A stretch of DNA of 9,204 bases from assembly GCA_023260615.1 (NCBI GenBank), contig JALQUY010000068.1, positions 1-9,204 of the forward strand. Reading direction: 5' to 3'. Shown here one piece after another: positions 1 to 6,913 of this stretch. How positions within the stretch are numbered: position 1 is the stretch's first letter; each line of letters starts with the position of its first letter. The stretch is from Schleiferiaceae bacterium. GTDB taxonomy: Bacteria > Bacteroidota > Bacteroidia > Flavobacteriales > Schleiferiaceae. Position numbers and translations under genes: made by a program. The notes under the pieces were generated by a model that had not been told where the DNA came from, searched no databases, and worked only from the letters and a program-made list of their open reading frames with translations.

Positions 1-628
1 CTCCCCATTCAAACTTGCCAATCAAGCCAGGGTGTGCCGCCAAGGTTTGACGTCCTTTTTGACGCCCACCGCGCAAGCCTTTGTCCCCGGTAAAAAGGGC
101 TTTTTGGCCATCAAAACTCCGAAGGCCATTCACAACATAGAGCTGGTAGCCCAGCGTACGGCGTGGAACGAAGCCCTGGAATCCGGCTGCTAATTCGCGC
201 CACGTGCTGGGCACGACGACCTGGTCGAGGTAGGGACGTTCGGCACCATGGAACGTGGTGGGCTCGTGGTATTCATTGGCAATCCCCATCGGAATCAGCA
301 TCAAGCCCGCCCGAAGGTTGACCCCCGGCCGGAGGCGGTGCTGGAAAAAGGCCTGCTCCAAGTAGATTTCCGTGGCATGCTCGACCTCAATCTCCGTGAC
401 CACGGCCGTGTTCGCATCGTACTTGTAGCCGGTAAAAAGCACGAAGCGACGCGCATCCCAGGTGCCTTGACCCGCCAGGGGTTGGTTCCCTATGCATTCG
501 CCATACCCTCGTATGCTCAGCGTCCCGGAAGCTTGGAGCAATTGGTTGGCGGTATTCGGTTGAAATTGGGCGTATAAAGCGGATGCACTAAAGAGGAGGT
601 AGACACTTGCGAGCAGGCGGAATCGCAT
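1..628 (-). CDS. Outer-membrane porin-like beta-barrel protein, N-terminal part (cut by the window edge)
   Basis: The minus-strand frame opens with ATG at 628-626 and stays open for 209 codons to the window edge, so the C-terminus is missing. Residues 1-20 form a signal peptide (hydrophobic core, then A-L-Y-A, cut before Q21), so the product is exported. The mature part has alternating polar and hydrophobic beta-strand character. Recognisable pieces are RGYGE near residue 40, EIEVEHA and YLEQAFFQHRL near 80-100, then GLMLIPMGIANEYHEP followed by an ERPYLDQ and a TWREL segment. I recognise this pattern from Bacteroidota proteins annotated as porin or hypothetical, with phosphate-porin-like barrels as the nearest general class. 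The substrate is unknown. It is transcribed away from the DUF6702/HupE/M1 cluster and shares a 142-base control region with it. Porin-like is a fairly sure call; a specific solute is not. Confidence 0.72.
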   Translation of the reverse strand, partial: MRFRLLASVYLLFSASALYAQFQPNTANQLLQASGTLSIRGYGECIGNQPLAGQGTWDARRFVLFTGYKYDANTAVVTEIEVEHATEIYLEQAFFQHRLRPGVNLRAGLMLIPMGIANEYHEPTTFHGAERPYLDQVVVPSTWRELAAGFQGFVPRRTLGYQLYVVNGLRSFDGQKALFTGDKGLRGGRQKGRQTLAAHPGLIGKFEWG

Positions 629-646
629 AAAAGGGATGTTATTTTT

Positions 647-659
647 AATTAGACTAATT
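647..659. promoter_or_regulatory. 13-bp perfect palindrome at the porin transcription start, possible operator
   Basis: AATTAG, one central base, then CTAATT: a perfect inverted repeat with 6-base arms. It lies just downstream of the porin -7 box, at or right after the expected start, where a bound repressor would block transcription. The one-base centre recalls Fur-family (7-1-7) half-site geometry, but the sequence is not a clear Fur, Zur or Nur box, and the A/T-rich surroundings make chance palindromes more likely. The regulator cannot be named. Confidence 0.3.
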
Positions 660-671
660 CTAAATAAGGTG

Positions 672-679
672 CAAATATA
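672..679 (-). promoter_or_regulatory. Bacteroidota -7 promoter box for the leftward porin gene
   Basis: Read on the minus strand this is TATATTTG, an exact match to the Bacteroidota sigma-factor -7 consensus TAnnTTTG. A start about 6-7 bases downstream would give a leader of roughly 35-40 bases before the porin ATG, a sensible spacing. I found no TTG at the usual -33 distance; the nearest one (minus strand, around 708-710) is 28 bases upstream, which is too far. The call rests on the -7 box and its position. Confidence 0.5.
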
Positions 680-758
680 AAGGCGACACTAGCCATCCTC
701 CCCTGTGCAAAAACCTTTTTTGTGAAAAACTTTAAACGGATACAACGAGGATCCTTTT

Positions 759-766
759 TATTTTCA
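759..766 (+). promoter_or_regulatory. Weak -7-like box directly upstream of the DUF6702 gene
   Basis: TATTTTCA resembles TAnnTTTG with the last two bases off, and begins exactly 12 bases before the ATG at 771. The same geometry occurs before 4764 and 6925. If it works, the transcript would start at or within a few bases of the ATG. No TTG lies at the -33 distance. Confidence 0.25.
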
Positions 767-770
767 CGGC

Positions 771-1280
771 ATGATGCGCTTCCTCCAACGTTCCCTCCTC
801 TTCGCCCTACTGCTGGTAGGATTTGTAAGCGCAGATCGGCACCCCCTCCACCTCTCATCGGCCACCTTGGTTCAAACCGCTAAAAACCAATGGGTCTTGA
901 AGAAAACGCTGTTTACGGACGACCTAGAAGAAGCGATGACGACTATGGGCTACGAGCCTATTCGGCTGAGTGATGTTGCCCACCACCAAGCGAAGGTACA
1001 GGCATACCTGGACGCCTATTTCACCCTATACAAAGGAAGCGGCGACCCTAAAACTGCCAAGCCCATCGCCTGGACTTTAGACGCCCCATATGTCTACGAT
1101 CCTGAATCGGTACACATCGTGCTTCGCTTTACGGCCAAACCGCCTTTTCAGGTAGTTGATGGAACCTTGCTCAGCACCTATGCGGATCAAAAGAACGTCT
1201 ACTCGGTTCGGAAGAGCGCCGAAGGCTGGAGCCAGCATGCCATTATTGACGCAGATAGCCCCTCTTTTGTTGTACAATGA
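771..1280 (+). CDS. DUF6702 family exported protein of unknown function
   Basis: This 169-residue protein has a signal peptide (residues 1 to about 21, ending V-S-A) and a mature part beginning with an R-H-P-L-H segment. The early HP motif, the KKTLFTDDLEEAM segment and the overall size match what I know of DUF6702, a small Bacteroidota family with no assigned function. It probably acts in the periplasm. Histidines near the mature N-terminus and an AHHQ segment could bind metal, but this is speculation. The start could be Met1 or Met2, which are adjacent; Met1 is chosen because it sits 12 bases from the -7-like box. Its stop overlaps the next start (ATGA at 1277-1280), so it is translationally coupled to the HupE-like gene and heads the operon. 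Confidence 0.75.
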   Translation: MMRFLQRSLLFALLLVGFVSADRHPLHLSSATLVQTAKNQWVLKKTLFTDDLEEAMTTMGYEPIRLSDVAHHQAKVQAYLDAYFTLYKGSGDPKTAKPIAWTLDAPYVYDPESVHIVLRFTAKPPFQVVDGTLLSTYADQKNVYSVRKSAEGWSQHAIIDADSPSFVVQ

Positions 1281-1837
1281 GTGACGCCCTTTCTCTCTAC
1301 CTGGAACTCGGATTCTACCACATTGTAGACATCCACGCGTGGGACCACCTCCTCTTTATCGTAGCCCTAATGGCCCCCATTCCTCTCAAGGCCTGGAAGC
1401 CCTGGTTGGCTGCGCTAAGCGCCTTTACCCTTACCCATACGACGGCCATGGCGGTACAAGCGCTGGCGGATATCCCCCTGAACAAAAGCTGGATCGAATG
1501 GGGTGTGCTTGCCACGCTATGGGTCACGGCGGGGCGCGTCGTGTGGCTCAAGGGTGCCCATCAACCCCGCGCCAAGCTCTGGATTCTCGCAGGTCTCTTT
1601 GGATTTATTCACGGCGCAGCCTTTTGGAGCGACTTTGCCATCATGGTCCCGGAAGGCGCCTTTACCTGGGAGCTTTGGCTCGGATTTACGGCCGGTGTGG
1701 AGGGGGGGCAGCTCGCTGTAGTCGCCGCCCTTTTTGTACTCCGTGCTATTCTAGAACAATTGGGCTGGTCCCTCCGCGATACCGCCCTGGTTTTGGGCGC
1801 TATGTGCCTAGGTATTGCCTTACATTTGGCTTTCTGA
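1277..1837 (+). CDS. HupE/UreJ family integral membrane protein, putative metal transporter
   Basis: This 186-residue hydrophobic protein has about six membrane segments. The family signature is visible: H15, then IHAWDHLLF (H20, D23, H24), a second FTLTHTTA segment with H54, FGFIHGAAF with H112, and a GVEGGQ segment with E142 and Q145. HupE/UreJ proteins are generally taken to move nickel or cobalt across the inner membrane; this short branch has no signal peptide and no nickel-enzyme gene is in view, so the metal is open. Conserved His and Asp residues inside the membrane segments are the likely metal ligands. It overlaps the DUF6702 stop by four bases and the M1 peptidase gene begins 20 bases after it. 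A run of seven G at 1702-1708 lies in the GVEGGQ codons; the frame reads through correctly, so there is no frameshift. Confidence 0.8.
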   Translation: MSDALSLYLELGFYHIVDIHAWDHLLFIVALMAPIPLKAWKPWLAALSAFTLTHTTAMAVQALADIPLNKSWIEWGVLATLWVTAGRVVWLKGAHQPRAKLWILAGLFGFIHGAAFWSDFAIMVPEGAFTWELWLGFTAGVEGGQLAVVAALFVLRAILEQLGWSLRDTALVLGAMCLGIALHLAF

Positions 1838-1857
1838 TTTTTTCAACCCCCTTAAGG

Positions 1858-4158
1858 ATGAAGCGTATTTTCTCCCTTTTTGCTGCGGTCCTCGTTGGAC
1901 ATTCGGCTCTGGCGCAAGGTGTACCGACCGAACGCATTTCTACCAGCAAGTTCCGCCAACTCGAGCAGGAGCTGCCTACCCCCAACGCCTACCGCACCGC
2001 CTCTGGCGCACCGGGCCACGAATACTACCAGAACAAGGCCAGCTACGACATGAGTATTACGCTGGACGAAACCACCCACCGCATTGATGGCTCGGAGTGG
2101 ATTACCTACACCAACAACAGCCCGGATGCCCTGACCTACCTCTGGGTTCAATTGGACCAGAACATGCGCAAGCCCGGCTCCATGACGGACCTGAAAAAAA
2201 CGGGCGAACTCCCCAAGAGCATCACCCCCGAGCAAGTGCAGCAGCGCTACATCGACCAATTCGAAGGTGGATTTGTCATCGACGGCGTAAGCAACGGCTC
2301 TCCTCTGCCCTTCACCATCGTCAATACTATGATGCGCGTGGACCTTCCCAGCCCCTTGAAGCCAGGAAGCTCCTACCGCTTTAAAATTGAGTGGCACTAC
2401 ACCATTAACAACCGCATGTCCGACGGTGGTCGCAGCGGCTACGAGCACTTTGAAGAAGAGAACAATACACTCTACACGATTGCACAATTCTTCCCTCGCA
2501 TGGCCGTCTACGGCGACAACGTAGGTTGGCAACACAAACAGTTCTTGGGCCAAGGAGAATTCACCTTGCCCTTCGGTGATTACAAGGTGGCCATCACGGT
2601 TCCCGAAGACCACATTGTTGCTGCGACGGGCGTCTTGACCAACGAGTCCAGCATCCTGAATGCCACTCAACGCAAACGTTTAGCTCAAGCGCGTCAATCC
2701 TTTGACAATCCGGTAATTATCGTAACGGAGGAAGAAGCGCGTTCTGCGGAAAAACCCGAAGCCAAAGCCAAAGCAACCGGCACCAAGACATGGATCTTCA
2801 AAGCGGACAACGTACGTGACTTCGCCTTTGCCACGTCGCGCAAATTCATTTGGGACGCTATGGCCGTAACGGTCAACGGCAAGACTACCTTGGCCGAATC
2901 GTTCTATCCCAAAGAGGGCAATCCCTTGTGGGAGCAGTACAGCACGCGTGTCGTAGCCCACACCATTCGCTCCTACAGCAAGCACACCGTGGACTATCCC
3001 TACCCTCGCGCCATTTCCGTGCACACCGCAGACATCGGTATGGAATACCCCATGATTTGCTTTAACGGCGGCCGCCCCGATGCGGATGGCACGTACAGCG
3101 AAGGCACCAAGCACGGCATGATTTCCGTCATCATCCACGAGGTGGGCCACAACTTCTTCCCGATGATCATCAACAGCGATGAGCGCCAGTGGACCTGGAT
3201 GGATGAAGGTTTGAACACCTTTGTACAGTACCTCGCGGAGCAAGAATGGGACATCAACTATCCTGCACGCCGCGGGCCTGCCTTCAAGATTGTGGACTAC
3301 ATGCGCTCTCCCGCCATGAACATGGTCCCCATTATGACCAATTCGGAGAGCATTCTGCAGTTTGGCAACAACGCCTACGGCAAACCCGCTACCGCCTTGA
3401 ACATCTTGCGCGAAACGGTTTTGGGACGCGAGCTCTTTGACTACGCGTTCAAAACGTACTGCGAGCGCTGGGCCTTCAAGCACCCCGCTCCTGCCGATCT
3501 CTTCCGCACGATGGAAGACGCCTCCGGGGTAGATTTGGATTGGTTCTGGCGTGGCTGGTTCTACACGACCGAATTCACGGACCAAAGCCTTGACAAAGTG
3601 CGAATCGCAGCCGTTCCCACCTTGGACCCTGCCACCTTGGAAGCGCAGCGCCGCTACGAAGGCACGCACGATCAGGCCCGCCACATCGGCCAAACACGCA
3701 ATGAAGCGGAACTGCGCCCCACCATCGTCGACAACACGCCCGCTGCAAGCGACTTCTACAACAGCTACGACCGCTACGCCCTTTCAGCATCGGACAAACG
3801 CGCCTTGGAGGCCATGAACCCTGGCCCCACGGGCTACTTGCACGAGTTGAGCATTTCCAACAAGGGTGGGTTGATTATGCCCGTTATTGTGGCATTTACG
3901 TTTGAAGACGGCACGACCCACGTAGAACGCTATCCTGCGGAAATCTGGATCAAGCATGAAGACGCCTTTGTGAAAACGGTATACCTACCCAAGAAGGCCG
4001 TAAAGATTGAGCTTGATCCCTTCTTGGAGACGGCGGATACGGATACGTACAACAACCTATGGCCCGCTGATGTGAACGTGCATTTGGAAGCCTTGCCTGA
4101 GCGCTCTCGTTGGGAGTCTTGGCGCTCCAACCCCATGCGCGACGCTCAACGCAACTAA
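1858..4158 (+). CDS. M1 family zinc metallopeptidase (aminopeptidase N-like), exported
   Basis: This 766-residue protein carries a signal peptide (residues 1-19, ending A-L-A before Q20). The zinc site is complete: HEVGH with H427, E428 and H431, then 18 residues to E450 in the WMDEG segment. Upstream, GMEY at 394-397 stands where M1 enzymes have the substrate-binding GAMEN motif. Y507 in NAYGKP is a good candidate for the transition-state tyrosine. The N-terminal third is the usual beta-sandwich, and a C-terminal beta-rich region follows the helical DLDWFWRGWFY segment. The enzyme should trim peptides from the N-terminus in the periplasm or at the cell surface. The reading frame is open back to 1339, but that stretch lies inside the HupE-like gene in another frame; ATG 1858 is chosen because the signal peptide begins there. 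It follows the HupE-like gene by 20 bases and precedes the DUF3347 gene by 11. Confidence 0.92.
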   Translation: MKRIFSLFAAVLVGHSALAQGVPTERISTSKFRQLEQELPTPNAYRTASGAPGHEYYQNKASYDMSITLDETTHRIDGSEWITYTNNSPDALTYLWVQLDQNMRKPGSMTDLKKTGELPKSITPEQVQQRYIDQFEGGFVIDGVSNGSPLPFTIVNTMMRVDLPSPLKPGSSYRFKIEWHYTINNRMSDGGRSGYEHFEEENNTLYTIAQFFPRMAVYGDNVGWQHKQFLGQGEFTLPFGDYKVAITVPEDHIVAATGVLTNESSILNATQRKRLAQARQSFDNPVIIVTEEEARSAEKPEAKAKATGTKTWIFKADNVRDFAFATSRKFIWDAMAVTVNGKTTLAESFYPKEGNPLWEQYSTRVVAHTIRSYSKHTVDYPYPRAISVHTADIGMEYPMICFNGGRPDADGTYSEGTKHGMISVIIHEVGHNFFPMIINSDERQWTWMDEGLNTFVQYLAEQEWDINYPARRGPAFKIVDYMRSPAMNMVPIMTNSESILQFGNNAYGKPATALNILRETVLGRELFDYAFKTYCERWAFKHPAPADLFRTMEDASGVDLDWFWRGWFYTTEFTDQSLDKVRIAAVPTLDPATLEAQRRYEGTHDQARHIGQTRNEAELRPTIVDNTPAASDFYNSYDRYALSASDKRALEAMNPGPTGYLHELSISNKGGLIMPVIVAFTFEDGTTHVERYPAEIWIKHEDAFVKTVYLPKKAVKIELDPFLETADTDTYNNLWPADVNVHLEALPERSRWESWRSNPMRDAQRN

Positions 4159-4169
4159 ATGCTATCGCC

Positions 4170-4682
4170 ATGAAGCTCCTCGCACCCCTTCTCCTTGCAG
4201 CCAGTTTCCTGGTCGCATGTAGCCAGCCCGAAGCGGCTGAAGAGACCGTCGCTGAAGTTCAGCACCAGAACTATGTCAAGCCGGAATACGGTCAAACCGT
4301 TCTGCAGCAGTACCTCCACTTGAAAGATGCCTTGGTGTCCAGCAATGTGCAGGAAGCCCGGGATGCGGCCAAATTGATGTACATGCACTTGGACGTCCTC
4401 AAGCACGAAGCCATCGTAAAGCCTTTGGTGGAAATCATTGAAAACGAAGACCTCGCCTTGCAGCGCGAGCGCTTCTACAGCCTCTCTCAAGCGCTTCAAG
4501 TGGCCTTGGAGGCGAATGACGACGAGGTCATCAATGCCGGCCGCGAACCGATGTACATCCAGTACTGCCCCATGGCCTTTGGCAACCAAGGTGGTACCTG
4601 GCTGAGCGCAGAACCCAATGTCCTCAACCCGTTCTATGGGGATGAAATGCTTACCTGTGGTGTGGTACGCGACACGCTCTGA
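4170..4682 (+). CDS. DUF3347 domain lipoprotein, likely metal-associated
   Basis: This 170-residue protein opens with a lipoprotein signal: hydrophobic residues 3-15 and a lipobox L14-V15-A16-C17, so Cys17 should be lipidated. The acidic stretch after it (several Glu by residue 26) is loosely like a Bacteroidota surface-export signal. Residues 40-120 are helical with LKDALVSSNVQEARDAAKLM, typical of DUF3347. The C-terminal part keeps YCPMAF (C133) and MLTCGVV (C163), flanking a WLS segment and a NPFYGDEM segment. That Cys-Pro-Met and Thr-Cys-Gly pattern also ends CusB-type copper-efflux adaptors, so copper or silver binding is plausible but not shown. A longer frame begins at 4110 inside the peptidase gene; 4170 is preferred because the lipoprotein signal starts there. 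It is the last gene of the operon. Confidence 0.82.
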   Translation: MKLLAPLLLAASFLVACSQPEAAEETVAEVQHQNYVKPEYGQTVLQQYLHLKDALVSSNVQEARDAAKLMYMHLDVLKHEAIVKPLVEIIENEDLALQRERFYSLSQALQVALEANDDEVINAGREPMYIQYCPMAFGNQGGTWLSAEPNVLNPFYGDEMLTCGVVRDTL

Positions 4683-4696
4683 GCTGCTGTGCAGCT
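4682..4696 (+). other. Small perfect hairpin at the end of the DUF3347 gene
   Basis: AGCTGC, a TGT loop, then GCAGCT: a perfect 6-bp stem that begins on the last base of the stop codon. No T-run follows, so it is not a terminator by itself. It might protect the mRNA end ahead of the real terminator 26 bases on, or be chance. Confidence 0.3.
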
Positions 4697-4721
4697 GAAG
4701 TAAGTTTTCAACGAAGGCAAG

Positions 4722-4752
4722 AAAAACCCGTCCCATCCCGGACGGGTTTTTT
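4722..4752 (+). terminator. Rho-independent terminator after the four-gene cluster
   Basis: A 12-base arm AAAAACCCGTCC at 4722-4733 pairs perfectly with 4740-4751 across a 6-base CATCCC loop, with a GC-rich core and a run of six T. The A-rich left side lets it form on both strands. It ends the DUF6702-to-DUF3347 operon 40 bases after the last stop and lies only 11 bases before the parA ATG. Confidence 0.9.
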
Positions 4753-4759
4753 ACTTTTA
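4752..4759 (+). promoter_or_regulatory. -7-like box just before parA, overlapping the terminator end
   Basis: TACTTTTA matches TAnnTTTG at all but the last base. It starts on the last T of the terminator and ends four bases before the parA ATG at 4764. Transcription from it would begin at about the start codon, giving a leaderless mRNA, which fits the lack of any Shine-Dalgarno sequence. No TTG exists at -33, since the hairpin occupies that space. Confidence 0.3.
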
Positions 4760-4763
4760 CACA

Positions 4764-5546
4764 ATGGGTAAAATCATTGCAATTGCCAATCAAAAAGGAG
4801 GCGTCGGCAAGACGACCACCGCGGTCAATTTGGCGTCTTCCTTGGGCTTCTTGGAACAACGCGTTTTACTCATTGACGCCGATCCACAGGCGAATGCGAG
4901 TTCCGGTTTAGGTATTGACGTAGAGACGGTTACAGCAGGCACCTACCAAGTGCTTGAGCACACCTGCACCGCCGCAGATGCCATCCATGCATCCAACCAG
5001 CCTAACCTTTGGATCATGCCCGCTCACCTGGATTTGGTGGCAGCAGAGCTGGAGTTGGTGGACAAGCCCAAGCGCGAGTTCATGCTCAAAGAAGCCTTGA
5101 AGACCCTACGCCAAGAGTTTGACTACATCATCATTGACTGCGCGCCCTCTTTGGGCCTGGTCACCTTGAACGCCCTGACGGCCGCAGACAGTGTGGTCGT
5201 ACCCATTCAGTGCGAGTACTTCGCCCTGGAAGGATTGGGGAAATTGCTGAACACCATACGCAGTGTGCAGAACTTGCAGAATCCTGACCTGAACATTGAA
5301 GGCATGCTGCTGACCATGTACGATTCCCGCCTGCGCTTGAGCAATCAAGTGGTGGAAGAGGTTCAGCAGCACTTCCAACAACTGGTGTTCAAGACCATCA
5401 TCGCACGCAACGTCCGTCTGAGCGAAGCCCCTTCGTTTGGCGAGCCCATCTTGGTTTACGACGCTTCGTCGACCGGCGCGGACAACTATTTAAATTTGGG
5501 CCGAGAAATTTTGGCACGAAATACGCAGGCTGTAGACCTGAACTAA
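4764..5546 (+). CDS. parA: Chromosome-partitioning ATPase ParA (Soj type)
   Basis: This 260-residue protein has the deviant Walker A motif KGGVGKTTT at 11-19, with signature lysine K11 and P-loop lysine K16, a Walker A' LLIDADPQ at 35-42 and a Walker B IIIDCAPS around D125. It has no N-terminal helix-turn-helix extension, so it is the short chromosomal Soj type. Such proteins bind ATP, dimerise, coat the nucleoid without sequence preference and move ParB-parS complexes; basic residues in RLRLSNQVVEE and NVRLSEAPSFGEP are probably involved in DNA contact. The sequence is close to what I know of the main Bacteroidota chromosomal ParA. Oddly no parB lies on either side; the neighbours are a terminator upstream and a surA-like gene 9 bases downstream. 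I saw no parS-like 16-mer in the window. Confidence 0.95.
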   Translation: MGKIIAIANQKGGVGKTTTAVNLASSLGFLEQRVLLIDADPQANASSGLGIDVETVTAGTYQVLEHTCTAADAIHASNQPNLWIMPAHLDLVAAELELVDKPKREFMLKEALKTLRQEFDYIIIDCAPSLGLVTLNALTAADSVVVPIQCEYFALEGLGKLLNTIRSVQNLQNPDLNIEGMLLTMYDSRLRLSNQVVEEVQQHFQQLVFKTIIARNVRLSEAPSFGEPILVYDASSTGADNYLNLGREILARNTQAVDLN

Positions 5547-5555
5547 GAATACTCC

Positions 5556-6869
5556 ATGACTAAACTGCTTCGGGCCCTCGCCCTCCTCCTCCTTGCCCTT
5601 CCCGCTTTTGCGCAGCCCGTACCCGTGAAAGTGGACGGCGTAGTCGCTCAAGTTGGCAAGGAAATTATTCTTTCGTCTGACATCGCGATGCAGAAGGAAG
5701 CTTTGGCCCGCGAAGGTCAAACCCTGACGGATTGCCAAATGATTCGAGAACTTCTGCTGGAGAAATTACTCATTCACCACGCAGCCATTGATTCGGTCAT
5801 CGTGGCGGAGGAAGAAGTAGATGAGAACATTGACCGCCGCATTGAGCAATTGGTGGGCCAAATCGGTACAGAGCGCCGACTTGAAGAATACTACGGCAAG
5901 ACCATCCTAGAAATCAAAGAAGAAATGCGCCCGCTGATGAAGAATCAGATGACGGCTCAGCGCATGCAAATGACCATCACCGAAACGATCGACGTTACAC
6001 CCAAGGAAGTGGAAGACGCCGTGGCCAAAATCCCGCTGGATTCGCTGCCCTTGATCGGTACGGAAGTGGAAATTGCGCAAGTCACCATCGTCCCCAAGGT
6101 GAGCGAACAGGCCGAAAAGGACGCCATCGACCGACTCAACCAATTGCGCGACCGAATCTTAAACGGCTCCTCCTTTGCCACCATGGCCATCCTTTACTCC
6201 GAGGATCCTGGCTCCAACCGCAACGGCGGCGAATACAAGGGCATCAAGCGCGGAGTATTCGTAAAGGAATTTGAGGCCATCGCCTTCAACCTGCGCCCAG
6301 GTGAAATCTCCAAGCCCTTTAAGACGGAATACGGGTACCACATCGTACAACTTCAAACCAAGCGTGGTGAGGAATTGGACCTGCGCCACATCCTTATCAA
6401 GCCGAAGGTTGAGCAAAAAGACCTGGATGACGCTAAAGCCCTACTGGATTCTCTTCGCGGCGCCATTCTCGCGGGCAGTATTTCGTTCGAAGATGTGGCT
6501 GAACAGTATTCGGCTGACGAGGAGTCCAAACTCAATGGCGGCGTCATGATGAATCCCATGACCACAGATGTCCGTTGGAATGTGGAAAACTTAGACCGAG
6601 GCATCTTTTACTCCATCGAAAACCTGCAGCCCGGCAGCATTTCGGAAGCCGCTTTGGTGCGCAAGCCCGATGGCACGGAAATCTTTCGCATCCTGCAGCT
6701 TCGCGACCGCGTAGCACCGCACCGCGCCAACCTCACACAGGACTTCAGCCTTTTGAAAAACTACGTTCAGAACCAGCGCAAGCAAGCAAAAATGATGCAA
6801 TGGGTGGAGGACAAAAAGGCCGAAACCTACATCTACCAAGCCCCCGGCTACGAGGGATGTTGGAACTGA
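5556..6869 (+). CDS. surA: SurA-like periplasmic peptidyl-prolyl isomerase with two parvulin domains
   Basis: This 437-residue protein begins with a signal peptide (1-19, ending A-F-A before Q20). Residues 25 to about 165 form a helical SurA-type chaperone domain, opening with KVDGVVAQVGKEIILSSDI. The first parvulin domain spans about 170-270, with GSSFATMAILYSEDPGS, a GGEYKGI segment and YGYHIVQL at 259-266. The second spans about 273-390, opening LDLRHILI and including SFEDVAEQYSADE. SurA proteins bring outer-membrane proteins through the periplasm. The length and order fit SurA; only experiments could show which domains are active. It starts 9 bases after the parA stop with no promoter between them, so the two are probably one transcript, which a strong terminator ends 11 bases after this stop. 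The symbol is by similarity. Confidence 0.88.
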   Translation: MTKLLRALALLLLALPAFAQPVPVKVDGVVAQVGKEIILSSDIAMQKEALAREGQTLTDCQMIRELLLEKLLIHHAAIDSVIVAEEEVDENIDRRIEQLVGQIGTERRLEEYYGKTILEIKEEMRPLMKNQMTAQRMQMTITETIDVTPKEVEDAVAKIPLDSLPLIGTEVEIAQVTIVPKVSEQAEKDAIDRLNQLRDRILNGSSFATMAILYSEDPGSNRNGGEYKGIKRGVFVKEFEAIAFNLRPGEISKPFKTEYGYHIVQLQTKRGEELDLRHILIKPKVEQKDLDDAKALLDSLRGAILAGSISFEDVAEQYSADEESKLNGGVMMNPMTTDVRWNVENLDRGIFYSIENLQPGSISEAALVRKPDGTEIFRILQLRDRVAPHRANLTQDFSLLKNYVQNQRKQAKMMQWVEDKKAETYIYQAPGYEGCWN

Positions 6870-6880
6870 TAACTTGATAC

Positions 6881-6913
6881 GAAGCGGCCCCCAAGTGGGG
6901 CCGCTTCCTTTTT
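6881..6913 (+). terminator. Rho-independent terminator after the surA-like gene
   Basis: GAAGCGGCCCC at 6881-6891 pairs perfectly with 6897-6907 across a CAAGT loop, giving an 11-bp, very GC-rich stem followed by five T at 6909-6913. It ends the parA-surA unit and lies 11 bases before the GH92 start. Confidence 0.9.

Noticed and set aside
196..206. CACGTG core, considered as a parS site because parA is in the window.
   Set aside because: The flanking bases do not form the 16-base parS palindrome, and it lies inside the porin-like coding sequence.
248..577. 109-codon plus-strand frame.
   Set aside because: It lies opposite the porin-like gene, whose signal peptide and family segments are clear; this frame shows none.
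708..722. CAAAAA / TTTTTG inverted repeat upstream of the DUF6702 gene, considered as a terminator or a -33 element.
   Set aside because: The stem has only A/T pairs apart from one C-G and a tiny loop, and no -7 box lies at the right distance on the plus strand.
1702..1708. Run of seven G in the HupE-like gene, considered as a phase-variation or frameshift site.
   Set aside because: The frame reads through into the conserved GVEGGQ segment and a normal C-terminus, so there is no sign of an off state; seven G alone is weak evidence.
1339..1857. Open frame extending the M1 peptidase upstream by 173 codons through the HupE-like gene.
   Set aside because: It is Arg/Pro/Gly-rich with no family resemblance, it overlaps a well-supported membrane protein gene, and a clean signal peptide begins at 1858.
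1852..3693. Two long minus-strand frames (1852-2670 and 2680-3693) opposite the M1 peptidase gene.
   Set aside because: Val/Gly/Arg/Ala-rich shadow translations of a GC-biased coding strand, with no recognisable domains and no promoter; the plus-strand product has full catalytic motifs.
4155..4859. 234-codon minus-strand frame crossing the DUF3347 gene, the terminator and the parA start.
   Set aside because: It spans a transcription terminator and two well-supported genes on the other strand and has no recognisable family.
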